Below the pieces are notes generated by a model that was not told the origin of the DNA, made no database searches, and saw only the letters and a list, made by a program, of their open reading frames with translations. 64,000 bases of DNA from Chryseobacterium rhizoplanae (GTDB lineage: Bacteria > Bacteroidota > Bacteroidia > Flavobacteriales > Weeksellaceae): the NCBI RefSeq assembly GCF_900182655.1, contig NZ_FXTC01000010.1:100282-164281 (forward strand). Direction: 5' to 3'. Shown here piece by piece: positions 15,956 to 24,480 of the stretch (position 1 is its first letter; the number at the start of each line of letters is the position of its first letter). The position numbers and the translations under genes were made by a program.

Positions 15956-17320
15956 ATGACAACCTACACTTACACCAGAATCTTTTTCTGTAGTTTCCTG
16001 CTATGCATTCTGCAGGCTTGTAGCTCAATATTTGGTTTACCTTCGGATCCCGAAAAACCAACAATGGGAGAGGTTACTTCCTCTACCGCAGAATTGAAAA
16101 ACCTTCCCCTTCCCAAAGAAAAAATTGTAATAGGGGTCTACAAATTCCGGGACCAGACCGGCCAGTATAAACCTTCCGAGAACGGAAACAACTGGAGCAC
16201 GGCAGTCCCTCAGGGAACCACCACCATTCTTATCAAAGCACTGGAAGACAGCCACTGGTTTATCCCAATTGAAAGGGAAAATATTGCCAATCTTCTCAAT
16301 GAAAGACAAATCATCCGTTCCACAAGACAGGAATACATAAAGGATGCAGATAAAAACAGCCAGGCACTTCCTCCTCTTTTGTATGCCGGAATTCTTCTTG
16401 AAGGCGGTGTAATCTCCTATGACAGCAATATTCTTACCGGAGGACTTGGGGCAAGGTATTTCGGAATTGGTGCTTCCACACAATACCGTCAGGACAGAAT
16501 TACTATTTACCTTCGTGCTGTCTCCACCCTTAACGGAGAAATTCTTAAAACAGTTTACACCTCTAAAACCATTCTTTCAACCAGCGTCAACGGAAGCTTC
16601 TTCAGATATATTGATACAGAAAGACTTCTGGAAGCTGAGGTAGGACTCACCCAAAATGAGCCCGTTCAGCTTGCTGTCACCGAGGCTATTGAAAAAGCTG
16701 TAAAATCTCTTATCGTAGAAGGAATAAGAGACAAAATATGGGGGAAAGCAGTGGATACTAATGGAGGATACGAGACCTTAATCAATGAATATAACAGAGA
16801 ACAGGAGCAAAATGATGGAAGAGCAGTAGGTGGCAAATATCCGGAAAACTACAGACAGAAAGTTTCTGTATTCGCCAATGTTGAAGGGCAGAAAGTGAAA
16901 GATGATTATGTTGGCGCTAAAATGAATGTCGGAGGTAAAATAGGATTTAAATATTTCCTTACTCCTTATCTGAATATGGAAATAAATGGCAGTTATTTTA
17001 CGCTGGAAAATTCAAATATTGTGAAAAGAAACTATTTCGGTCCCGAAGTGAATCTGGAATATTTACTTTTCCCTAAATACAGATTCAGTCCATACGTTTA
17101 CGGTGGGATAGGAGCCATGTATTCAAAATATAAACCTCAATATAAAGCACAATTCGGGGGCGGACTGGAATATATGATCAGCAGGAATATTTCACTGAGA
17201 GCATCAGCCCAATATGACCTGGGTTTCAAAGACGACTGGGAAGGCCTTGTAAACGGAAAAAGGAAAGATCAGGCTTTACGCTTCGGTATAGGAATCAACT
17301 TTTACTTCGGAAACAAATAA
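15956..17320 (+). CDS. csgG: CsgG curli secretion channel with C-terminal outer-membrane barrel-like domain
   Basis: Lipoprotein of 454 residues (lipobox ILQAC, Cys22). Residues 30-270 are CsgG: LPLPKEKIVIGVYKFRDQTG, FIPIERENIANLLNERQIIR, LEGGVISYDSN and GGLGARYFGIGAS. These nine-fold proteins make the curli export pore. E. coli CsgG ends near 277 residues, but here about 170 more follow. Residues 285-454 look like an eight-strand-type barrel or porin-like sheet: GKIGFKYFLTPYLNMEI, RFSPYVYGGIGAMYS, and the final Phe in INFYFGNK. Its role is unknown. Confidence 0.9.
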   Translation: MTTYTYTRIFFCSFLLCILQACSSIFGLPSDPEKPTMGEVTSSTAELKNLPLPKEKIVIGVYKFRDQTGQYKPSENGNNWSTAVPQGTTTILIKALEDSHWFIPIERENIANLLNERQIIRSTRQEYIKDADKNSQALPPLLYAGILLEGGVISYDSNILTGGLGARYFGIGASTQYRQDRITIYLRAVSTLNGEILKTVYTSKTILSTSVNGSFFRYIDTERLLEAEVGLTQNEPVQLAVTEAIEKAVKSLIVEGIRDKIWGKAVDTNGGYETLINEYNREQEQNDGRAVGGKYPENYRQKVSVFANVEGQKVKDDYVGAKMNVGGKIGFKYFLTPYLNMEINGSYFTLENSNIVKRNYFGPEVNLEYLLFPKYRFSPYVYGGIGAMYSKYKPQYKAQFGGGLEYMISRNISLRASAQYDLGFKDDWEGLVNGKRKDQALRFGIGINFYFGNK

Positions 17321-17331
17321 AAACACGAATT

Positions 17332-18843
17332 ATGAAAACTTTAATTAAAATACTCAGCATATTCATTTTTGCTTTTTGTCTGTTTTCATGCAATGAAGAC
17401 CTTGTAGAACAGGCTCAGACAGGAACATTAAAAGGAAAAGTCGTAAAAAGAGGCAGTAATGTGCCGCTTTCCAATGTGAAAATCTTTACCAATCCTACAA
17501 CGCAGACGGTTTTCAGTGGTACAGACGGTTCTTTTGAAATTGCAGCAATGCCGGTAGGCAATTATTCAGTAAAAGCGGAGCTTTCAGGATATATTACCAG
17601 CTTTCAGTCTGTCAATATACAGAATCAAAATCAAGTGGTAACAGCAGTTTTTGAGATGGATGATGACACCTCATTGAATTCTCCTCCCGCTACGCCACAG
17701 TTGTTAAGTCCGATAGATAATGCAGTCAATCAACCTTTGAGCGTCGAATTAACCTGGAGCGCAACAGATCCGGATACAGCGGATGTTTTAAAATACAGTT
17801 TGGCAATTAAAAATAATCTTGACACTAATGTGATTCAGGTTAATGATTTGACAGCTAATCATTATACGCTTTCAAATCTGAAGTTTGGTGTAAGTTACTT
17901 CTGGCAGGTGTCTGTTTCGGACGGCATTCACCAGCCAGTTTTAAGCTCTATCAGTAAATTCACCACCAATACGGTACCGGCCAACAGGTATCATTATACA
18001 CAAAAACAGAATGGAAACTTTGTTATTATCTCCAGTGATGATCAGGGAAATAAATTCCAGTTTACCAGTTCTTCCTACAACAGCTGGAGGCCACGTAAGA
18101 ACAATAATGCAGGCCTCATTGCTTTTCTTCGTACAGAAGGCGGAAGTACTCATATTTATACAGCCAATCCTGACGGTTCCAATCCTTTTAAAGTAACAAC
18201 GGTGGCTGTAGCAGGGTTTAATAATTATGAAATGGATTTTGCCTGGAGTACAAATGGTAAGGAGCTTATTTATTCTAACTTCAATAAACTATACAGGATC
18301 AATAAAGATGGCAGCGGTCTGAGTCTGGTATATACTACTCCGGACGGAAGCATGATATCCGAATGCGACTGGAGTTATGACGGTAGTAAAATAGCGTTGA
18401 AAACCAACGATTATAACGGTTATAATACCAAAGTTTATGTTATAGACATGACAGGAAGTGTCCTTAAAACCGTTTTATCCGGTTCGCCGGGAGCCAGCGG
18501 TGGACTGAATTTCTCCGTAGACGGACAGCTTCTTCTCTTTACCCGTGATGTCTCAGGATACCTTGATGGAAGCGGAAATTACAGACAACTGGATTCACAT
18601 ATTTTCATTTACAATCTGGCTACAGATGCCATAAGTGATATTTCCGCCGAAAGCGAAAAAGTGATGGGAACCAATGATCTTGATCCAAGGTTCTCACCGA
18701 ATAATGCACAGATCATTTTTATGAACACTTCCAATGATAATATTTCGCAGAGAAATGTAATGGTTATTGACCTTAACAGTAGTTTGACAGATCTTACCCG
18801 AACAGCACTTTTCAGCAATGGGGAGATGCCGGATTATGAATAA
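17332..18843 (+). CDS. Lipoprotein with carboxypeptidase-regulatory-like, fibronectin-like and TolB-like beta-propeller domains
   Basis: Protein of 503 residues, Cys20 lipobox (FCLFSC). Residues 33-112 are a carboxypeptidase-regulatory-like beta-sandwich (LKGKVVKRGSNVPLSNVKI, GTDGSFEIAAMPVGNYSV). About 120-215 is a fibronectin III-like domain (LTWSATDPDTADVLKYSL, VSYFWQVSVSDG). About 225-500 is a WD40/PD40 propeller (HIYTANPDGSNPFKV, YRINKDGSGLSLVY, SPNNAQIIFMNTS). It lies 11 bases after csgG as the last gene of the curli operon, so it is probably an accessory surface protein for curli. No curli protein of this build is known to me. Confidence 0.8.
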   Translation: MKTLIKILSIFIFAFCLFSCNEDLVEQAQTGTLKGKVVKRGSNVPLSNVKIFTNPTTQTVFSGTDGSFEIAAMPVGNYSVKAELSGYITSFQSVNIQNQNQVVTAVFEMDDDTSLNSPPATPQLLSPIDNAVNQPLSVELTWSATDPDTADVLKYSLAIKNNLDTNVIQVNDLTANHYTLSNLKFGVSYFWQVSVSDGIHQPVLSSISKFTTNTVPANRYHYTQKQNGNFVIISSDDQGNKFQFTSSSYNSWRPRKNNNAGLIAFLRTEGGSTHIYTANPDGSNPFKVTTVAVAGFNNYEMDFAWSTNGKELIYSNFNKLYRINKDGSGLSLVYTTPDGSMISECDWSYDGSKIALKTNDYNGYNTKVYVIDMTGSVLKTVLSGSPGASGGLNFSVDGQLLLFTRDVSGYLDGSGNYRQLDSHIFIYNLATDAISDISAESEKVMGTNDLDPRFSPNNAQIIFMNTSNDNISQRNVMVIDLNSSLTDLTRTALFSNGEMPDYE

Positions 18844-19046
18844 AGTTCAAGGTTTTAAAGTTTAAAGTTCAAGGTTGTGAGCTAGAGATTAGAAATTTGG
18901 GTTGTTTCTAGATAAACAATAGGGTCAAAATTATATAAGTTTTTTCATCGCTCAATTTCTGATCTCTATGTCTCACTTCTCATCTCACAATGAAAAAGAA
19001 TTATTAATTTACGCCTGATTCTGGCAATTAGAATGAATTCAGGCAT

Positions 19047-19081
19047 AAAAAAATTCCAGACTGCCAAGTTTGGAATTTTTT
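19047..19081. terminator. Bidirectional terminator between the curli operon and the regulator gene
   Basis: AAAAAATTCCA (19048-19058) pairs with TGGAATTTTTT (19071-19081). It serves the convergent propeller lipoprotein and LuxR-type regulator genes. Confidence 0.85.
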
Positions 19082-19101
19082 GCGTTTTTCATGGGGAAAT
19101 T

Positions 19102-19752
19102 TCAGTCGATAATATGATTCTCAATAGCATATTTTACAATTCCGACTGAGTTTTTCGCATTGAGTTTCAAAAGAATTCTTTTTCGGTGTGTTTCTACCGT
19201 ATTGATACTGATAAAAAGTTTTTCAGAGATATCTTTACTGCTGCATCCGTCGCAGATCAGTTTAAGGATTTCCATTTCACGGCGGGTGAGTGGTTCCTTG
19301 ATGTGTGGGCTTTGCTTTTCTTGTTCGCTGCTGATGAAATTCATCATTTTTTCCTTTGCATGATCGCAGATATAGATTTCATTAAGGAGTAAAACATTAA
19401 TGGATTTCAGGAACTCATCATAAGTGCAGTCTTTGTCCAGATAACCTTTGATGCCTTTGTTGAAGAGCTTCCGCATATCTATCACGTCATAAGAGCTTCC
19501 TATGACAATGATTTTGGTGTTTTTGTGTTGAGAAATAATGCTTTCTACCAATTTGCAGATTTCTGTAAGCATGAGCATGTTGGAGCTCATGACAAGCATT
19601 TCCGGTGGTTCTTCTTTTAAGTGTTGGGAGAGGGTTTCTAAAGAATTACAAATGTCAATAGTGCTGAAAATTTTGCTCTGTGTAAGCAGTCTTGACAATC
19701 CCTCGGTATAGAGCATGGGCTCATCAAAAATGGTCAATCTTGGTTTCATCAT
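19102..19752 (-). CDS. LuxR/NarL-type regulator with a receiver lacking the phospho-acceptor Asp
   Basis: Protein of 216 residues. Residues 4-125 follow the receiver fold (TIFDEPMLYTEGLSRLL at the start, KIIVIGSSYDVIDMRKLFN, GIKGYLDKDCTYDEFLKS). At the phospho-acceptor position the motif EMLVMSSNM has Ser56 instead of Asp, and the MP is missing. Residues 148-216 are a LuxR helix-turn-helix (REMEILKLICDGCSSKDI, SINTVETHRKR). It converges on the curli operon. In E. coli CsgD, the curli master regulator, also joins a degenerate receiver to a LuxR-type domain, so this is a candidate for the same job. That is inference. Confidence 0.82.
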   Translation of the reverse strand: MMKPRLTIFDEPMLYTEGLSRLLTQSKIFSTIDICNSLETLSQHLKEEPPEMLVMSSNMLMLTEICKLVESIISQHKNTKIIVIGSSYDVIDMRKLFNKGIKGYLDKDCTYDEFLKSINVLLLNEIYICDHAKEKMMNFISSEQEKQSPHIKEPLTRREMEILKLICDGCSSKDISEKLFISINTVETHRKRILLKLNAKNSVGIVKYAIENHIID

Positions 19753-19965
19753 GGTTTGTTTTGTTTATATAAAAATATGAAAAAAACTTGACATTTTGAG
19801 TAAAATTGATAAATATTTTAAAATTATTGTGTTTTTATTTATGGTAAAACATTGTTTTCATTGATTTTTTATTAAATAATTCTCTTTTGGTGGAATTTTT
19901 TAGAGTTATTACTGTTAAAATGTAATATTCATCATTGTTTTATGAATTTAATTTAAGATGTGGTA

Positions 19966-20433
19966 TTATTTAACTAACGTGGTAGGGATATGCTTCACCG
20001 GAAAATTGACCGAGTTGGCAATGAAACAAAATTCGTTGGCTTTATGATGAAGCTGTTCTGCTTTTTCAACCATTGATTCTTCTGCAACTGTTACTTTGGG
20101 ATGCAAGGTTGCTTCCGTAAAATGGCCGCTTCCATTGGCTGTTTCTTCCATGATGCCAGTCGCTTCATCAGTATATTCAGTTACAATAATACCGGCTTCA
20201 GAACAGAAGTGCAGATACCAGAGCATATGACAGGAGGAAAGGGAAGATAAAAGCATTTCTTCCGGATTATATTTTGTTTTGTCACCTCGGAATGCCGGAT
20301 CAGATGAACCCTCTATCATAACTTTGTTTTCTGCTGAGATCCTATGGCTTCTTTCATAGTCTCTATATCCACTGGTTCCAGTTCCCTGGTTTCCTGTCCA
20401 TTGGATAGTCATTTTGTAATGGTGTTTTTTCAT
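19966..20433 (-). CDS. OsmC/Ohr family peroxidase-like protein
   Basis: Protein of 155 residues. The two redox cysteines are visible: SSCHMLWYLHF (about residue 68) and the second in EFCFIANSVNFPV (about 132). YNPEEMLLSSLSSC is the family signature. Members reduce organic hydroperoxides in the cytoplasm. It is a lone gene. Its upstream side holds a four-copy 7-base repeat. Downstream is an AT-rich gap of about 210 bases. Confidence 0.88.
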   Translation of the reverse strand: MKKHHYKMTIQWTGNQGTGTSGYRDYERSHRISAENKVMIEGSSDPAFRGDKTKYNPEEMLLSSLSSCHMLWYLHFCSEAGIIVTEYTDEATGIMEETANGSGHFTEATLHPKVTVAEESMVEKAEQLHHKANEFCFIANSVNFPVKHIPTTLVK

Positions 20434-20438
20434 GTTTT

Positions 20439-20466
20439 AAAGATAAAAGATAAAAGATAAAAGATA
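20439..20466. repeat. Heptanucleotide tandem repeat (AAAGATA)4
   Basis: Four perfect copies of AAAGATA starting 6 bases upstream of the OsmC gene start, in its likely leader region. Copy-number changes here could alter its expression. Confidence 0.9.
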
Positions 20467-20511
20467 TTGTTGTTAAAATTCAATAGGGGTGGGCTTTAGC
20501 CCAGCCTAATA

Positions 20512-20542
20512 AAAAAACCTCCAGTACAACTGAAGGTCTTAA
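20512..20542 (-). terminator. Terminator of the RNase G gene
   Basis: On the minus strand ACCTTCAGT pairs with ACTGGAGGT around a TGT loop (one G-U pair), followed by a T run. It is 5-35 bases beyond the stop codon. Confidence 0.75.
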
Positions 20543-20546
20543 ATTT

Positions 20547-22106
20547 TTAATTAGAGAATTCTATTAATTCTTCTTTTTTGGCATTGTAGATTTTGTATTC
20601 TAAATATTTAAAAGAATCTCTTGGAACAATGGTTACCCATTTTTTGTATTTGATAAACCATTTCATTTGGATGCTTTTGATGCCTTTGGTAAGGTAGGCC
20701 TCCACAAAGGGGTGTACATGCAGGTAGATTTTTCCTTTTTCTTTCTGCAGGATGGTTCTTAAGGTTTCACCCATTTTTTCCACGATAACAATAGGAGCTA
20801 CAATTTCTCCGTCTTTGTTCGGGTTTTCTTCTTTGGTGTCGATCTGTTTTTCCGGACGGTTTCTTTGTCTGGTAATCTGGATCAGTCCAAATTTACTTGG
20901 AGGAAGTATTTTGTGGCGAGCTTTGTCGCGCTTCATTTCCTCTTTGAGATGCTCGTAAAGATCTCTTCTGTGATCAGAATTCGGCATGTCTATGAAATCG
21001 ATTACAATGATACCTCCCATATCGCGGAGGCGAAGTTGTCTTGCGATCTCAGTAGCAGCCATTTTGTTCACTTTCAGTGCATGTTCTTTGTTGACAGCGG
21101 CTCCGGTAGTAATATTGTTGCCGGAGTTGACGTCAACGACGTGAAGTGCTTCTGTGTGTTCAATAACAAGATAAGCGCCTTTGGAACTTGGAATGTTAAC
21201 GTGTTTTCCGAAGCTCTGTTTAAGCTGTTTTTCAACATTGTAATATTCCAGAAGAGGAATATGGGAATCATAAAACTGGACAATATTTTTCTTTTCAGGT
21301 GCAATTACTTCCACGTAATTTGTCATTTCGTTCACCATTTGCTCATCATCGCAGATGATATTCACGAAATCCTGATTAAAATTGTCTCTTAAAATAGCTG
21401 AAGCTTTGTCTTCTTCGCTTAAAACTTTGGATGGAACTTTATTTCTCTGGATATTTTTAAAAGTGCTTTCCCATTTCTGAACCAGCTGGTTCATGTCATT
21501 ATGAAGATCTGCTACTTTTTTTCCTTCGGCCACTGTTCTGATGATAACCCCGAAACCTTCAGGCTTGATGCTGTCGATAAGGGTTCTCAATCTTTCCTTT
21601 TCTTCGAAGCTTCGGATCTTTTTAGAAATAGAAACTTTATTGTCGAAAGGGATCAGAACCAGAAAACGTCCTGTCAGAGAGATTTGGGTAGATATTCTTG
21701 GGCCTTTTGTAGAAATAGGCTCCTTAGTGATTTGCAGCAGAACGATATCGTCTTTGGCGATCACTTTATCTACCGTTCCATTTTTGTCTATTTCGGGTTG
21801 TATCTCGAAATTCTTTAAGCTTGAAGTGCTTTGTTTTTTAGAAATAGTATCTTTTAAAAACTTTCTATATGTAAGATACTGAGGTCCCAGATCCTGGTAA
21901 TGCAGAAATGCATCTTTATCATATCCGATATTCACGAATGCTGCATTCAGATTGGGTGCCAGTTTTTTTACTTTTCCTATAAACAGATCTCCAACTATAA
22001 AATCGCTTTTGTCCTCTTGCTCATGAAGTTCACATAGTCTTCCGTCTTCCAGTAATGCAATCTTTGTAAGATCATCTTCATGCGAAACTATTAGTTCTTT
22101 CTTCAT
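20547..22106 (-). CDS. rng: Ribonuclease E/G family endoribonuclease (RNase G)
   Basis: Protein of 519 residues. An S1 RNA-binding domain occupies about residues 37-125 (FIVGDLFIGKVKKLAPNLN, AFVNIGYDKDAFLHY). The DNase I-like core carries both metal-binding Asp residues: HVVDVNSGN and GGIIVIDFIDMPN. The Cys-Pro-x-Cys zinc link that follows the core in E. coli RNase E and G is absent: the segment QITRQRNRPEKQI has no Cys. The enzyme would process rRNA and start mRNA decay. I believe the missing zinc link is usual for Bacteroidetes, but I cannot check that here. Confidence 0.9.
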   Translation of the reverse strand: MKKELIVSHEDDLTKIALLEDGRLCELHEQEDKSDFIVGDLFIGKVKKLAPNLNAAFVNIGYDKDAFLHYQDLGPQYLTYRKFLKDTISKKQSTSSLKNFEIQPEIDKNGTVDKVIAKDDIVLLQITKEPISTKGPRISTQISLTGRFLVLIPFDNKVSISKKIRSFEEKERLRTLIDSIKPEGFGVIIRTVAEGKKVADLHNDMNQLVQKWESTFKNIQRNKVPSKVLSEEDKASAILRDNFNQDFVNIICDDEQMVNEMTNYVEVIAPEKKNIVQFYDSHIPLLEYYNVEKQLKQSFGKHVNIPSSKGAYLVIEHTEALHVVDVNSGNNITTGAAVNKEHALKVNKMAATEIARQLRLRDMGGIIVIDFIDMPNSDHRRDLYEHLKEEMKRDKARHKILPPSKFGLIQITRQRNRPEKQIDTKEENPNKDGEIVAPIVIVEKMGETLRTILQKEKGKIYLHVHPFVEAYLTKGIKSIQMKWFIKYKKWVTIVPRDSFKYLEYKIYNAKKEELIEFSN

Positions 22107-22260
22107 TTTTTAATAAGATAAAATTGTTAAGATTATAGGAATGGGATGTTTTTCTGATTAATTCATCTATTAAATATAAGGATTTTGGATGAAAACCATT
22201 ATATGTTTATTAAAATAATATTTGAAACCATCCGTTTTCCGCGGAATCTTATAGTTGCAA

Positions 22261-22310
22261 ACAAAAATATAGTTAGTGAACTTTAAGAATTTAAATCCAC
22301 CAACTATATT
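22261..22310 (-). terminator. Possible terminator after the small basic protein gene
   Basis: AATATAGTT (22266-22274) pairs with AACTATATT (22302-22310). On the minus strand the hairpin is followed by TTTTGTTT. It separates the HU/small-protein unit from rng. Confidence 0.55.
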
Positions 22311-22339
22311 ATTATATTGTAAATCTCGAAAAGAGGAGA

Positions 22340-22429
22340 TTATTTTTTCTTATGTCTGTTTGCTCTTCTTCTTTTCTTTCTTTTGTGAGTCGCAACCTTG
22401 TGTCTTTTTCTTTTCTTTCCGCTTGGCAT
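22340..22429 (-). CDS. 29-residue very basic protein, probable ribosome-associated protein
   Basis: Open frame from CAT at 22427-22429 to the stop at 22340, starting MPSGKKRKRHKVATHKRKKR and ending NRHKKK. About two thirds of the residues are Lys, Arg or His, with no Cys. Such Lys/Arg-only peptides are typical of tiny ribosomal proteins (bL34, bL36, Thx). A Bacteroidetes-specific ribosomal protein, bL38, has been described in Flavobacterium johnsoniae. This could be it or another ribosome peptide, but I cannot compare sequences. It sits between HU and rng, 43 bases from HU. Confidence 0.75.
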   Translation of the reverse strand: MPSGKKRKRHKVATHKRKKRRRANRHKKK

Positions 22430-22472
22430 AATTTTAATTTTTTAGTAACTAGTTAATATTCAGTTAATGTTC

Positions 22473-22763
22473 TTATTTTACTGCAACTTTAGTTTTTACT
22501 TTCTCAACAAAAGATTTTGAAGGTTTGAAAGCAGGAATGTTATGAGCAGGAATCTCAATTGCAGTGTTTTTAGAAATATTTCTTCCTGTTTTAGCAGCTC
22601 TTGTTTTAATGATAAAAGATCCAAAACCTCTTAGATAAACGTTATCCCCATTATACATAGAAGTTCTGATCTCCTGCATAAAAGCTTCTACAACTTTCTG
22701 TGTTTCATTCTTTTCTGTTCCCAACTTATTTGAGATGGTGTTTACCAATTCTGCCTTTGTCAT
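22473..22763 (-). CDS. HU/IHF family DNA-binding protein
   Basis: Protein of 96 residues of the histone-like family: MTKAELVNTISNKLG helix at the N-terminus, NVYLRGFGSF in the middle and the DNA-binding arm RAAKTGRNISKNTAIEIPA, then AFKPSKSFVEKV. It bends DNA and organises the nucleoid. Transcribed on the minus strand ahead of the small basic protein and rng. Confidence 0.95.
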   Translation of the reverse strand: MTKAELVNTISNKLGTEKNETQKVVEAFMQEIRTSMYNGDNVYLRGFGSFIIKTRAAKTGRNISKNTAIEIPAHNIPAFKPSKSFVEKVKTKVAVK

Positions 22764-23081
22764 TTCCTTATTTTAATTTTAAATTTTAGGTGTGCAAATT
22801 TAGTTAAAAAAATTGAATACTAGCAAATTAGTGGCAAAATATTTTTATTCAAATCGTTGAGCTTTTTATGTATATGCTATATTAAGGCAGGGTAGCAATA
22901 ATTTAACAATAAAATAATCTAACGGTATAAAGGTACAAAAAAATTAATGAACAAAATTTAATAAACGGCGGTAGCGATAGCTTTGGCAGGGTTTTCTTAC
23001 TTATATTAAGCATTTATAAACCCTCCTCAGCTTCCACCAGTTAGCCGGAATTTTAAATTTTCAAATCTGAAATCAGAATTT
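22764..23081. other. Intergenic region, no gene seen
   Basis: 318 AT-rich bases between the HU gene and the LuxR-type regulator. A weak hairpin can form between AGGGTTT near 22989 and AAACCCT near 23019. I see no convincing coding frame or RNA gene. Confidence 0.5.
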
Positions 23082-23753
23082 TTATAAACTGGAATTGTAA
23101 TAGCCGTTTTCTACACAGAAACGGATAAGGTGGAGCTTGGTTTTCAGTCCCAGTTTTTCTGTAAGCCGGTTAATGTAAGTGTCAATAGTTCTTGTGCTCA
23201 GGTTAAGTTTTTCTGCAATTTCTTTATTGCTGAATCCCTCATAGCAAAATCTCATCAGCTGTATTTCGGCTGGAGAAAGTTCTTCCTGACCTTTTTTCTG
23301 CCTGTCCATATATTCCTGTACTGCAAGTGGCTGCTGCTCCCATTCCTTGGAATAGGTCTGGTAGTCAAAGTCTTCAGAAGTGATGCTTCCCTTGATGATA
23401 TCTTTTATAATGGTGCTTTTTTTCTGACAGTAATAGGTATTAGGAATTTTTGAAAGAATTTCAGCCATATCTTCCTGATAAGTGCCGGAATAAGTGATAA
23501 TAGGTGTTTCCGTATTGTTTTTCCGGATGTATTTAATCGCTTCAATTCCGCTTAAAACGGGCATAAATAACTCAATGATGAACACATCCTCCTGCCTTCT
23601 GTAGATTCTGTTTACCAGCTCGTGCCCATTGTTACAGTCATTCAGAAGCATATAGAAAGGATTCTCCATGAGTGTTTTGATCATTATTTTTTTAAAATAA
23701 AAATCACTGTCAGCAATAGAAAAACGTACGGTATTAGATAATATTTTACTCAT
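23082..23753 (-). CDS. LuxR/NarL-type response regulator with Glu at the phospho-acceptor position
   Basis: Protein of 223 residues. The receiver (about 8-125) starts VRFSIADSDFYFKK and continues to DVFIIELFMPVLSGIEAIKY, where the normal Asp is Glu61 while the MPxxxG motif is intact. Glu here commonly mimics the phosphorylated, active state. Residues 158-223 are the LuxR helix-turn-helix (SPAEIQLMRFCYEGFSNKEI, STRTIDTYINRL). The gene is divergent from the T6SS gene tssO, 179 bases away, so it is the best local candidate for a T6SS regulator. This role is inference. Confidence 0.85.
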   Translation of the reverse strand: MSKILSNTVRFSIADSDFYFKKIMIKTLMENPFYMLLNDCNNGHELVNRIYRRQEDVFIIELFMPVLSGIEAIKYIRKNNTETPIITYSGTYQEDMAEILSKIPNTYYCQKKSTIIKDIIKGSITSEDFDYQTYSKEWEQQPLAVQEYMDRQKKGQEELSPAEIQLMRFCYEGFSNKEIAEKLNLSTRTIDTYINRLTEKLGLKTKLHLIRFCVENGYYNSSL

Positions 23754-23932
23754 TCTTAATATCGATTTGGCGAATGATATTTAAAATTTAGAGGTCTAAT
23801 TTATGAAAAACTTATCAAAGTGGAAATTAATATTAATTTAATCAGGGTTTTCACGAAACAGGTTTGGGGAAATTACGTATTGTGCATAAAAATTTTTTTT
23901 TATATTTTCACAGGCCAAACAAATCGCAAATT

Positions 23933-24469
23933 ATGTCTTCTAACAGGGAAAAAAAATTAAACAAATCTGACGTCAGAATAGGCATTTGGAAGTTTATTCT
24001 GTCTTTTGTCGTTTTGTCGGTTGTAACTTTTGCGTGCTTATTTCTCTTCTTTAAGAGTTATGACATACAACGTGAAGGAATCAGCCGGGAAGCTGAAGCC
24101 TATAAAGAACTGATGCTTCGAAGCGACGTGCTGAAAGATCACATTGATGAAATTTATGACAAAATGAACCAGCTTAGTATTAATAAGGTGGAAAATGATG
24201 TGTTCCTCAGAACCAGCATTATGGATAACGTGAGAGACGCCAAAAATATTATGGGCAAAGACAGTGCACAGAGCTTTAAGCACTATGCTATATTGATGAA
24301 GCAGATAGTACCTATGATGACTTTAAAGGCTAAGATCATTGAAGTGGAATATAAGAAGAAAACCGTTTTAAGAGATCTGGATGAATGTATGGGTAAAATA
24401 AAAGTAACCAATAACGAGCTTAGAAAAGACCCTACAAGAAATTTCACAGGAAGTAAAAGAAGAAGATAA
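23933..24469 (+). CDS. tssO: T6SS membrane protein TssO-like
   Basis: Protein of 178 residues from the start MSSNREKKLNKSD. The open frame runs 23 codons further up, but that part is low-complexity leader. One membrane helix at about residues 18-42 (FILSFVVLSVVTFACLFLF), then a helical periplasmic part. In Bacteroidetes, TssO proteins belong to the trans-envelope complex that replaces the TssJLM of Proteobacteria. The assignment rests on size, topology and the order with TssR. First of a four-gene operon. Confidence 0.75.
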   Translation: MSSNREKKLNKSDVRIGIWKFILSFVVLSVVTFACLFLFFKSYDIQREGISREAEAYKELMLRSDVLKDHIDEIYDKMNQLSINKVENDVFLRTSIMDNVRDAKNIMGKDSAQSFKHYAILMKQIVPMMTLKAKIIEVEYKKKTVLRDLDECMGKIKVTNNELRKDPTRNFTGSKRRR

Positions 24470-24480
24470 AAAGAAAAGAT

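Noticed and set aside
22764..23081. Small RNA in the gap after HU
   Set aside because: Only a weak hairpin and no promoter or terminator pair was visible.
23864..23932. Longer start of the first TssO-like protein
   Set aside because: The added 23 residues are low-complexity and the Met at 23933 begins the normal charged start.
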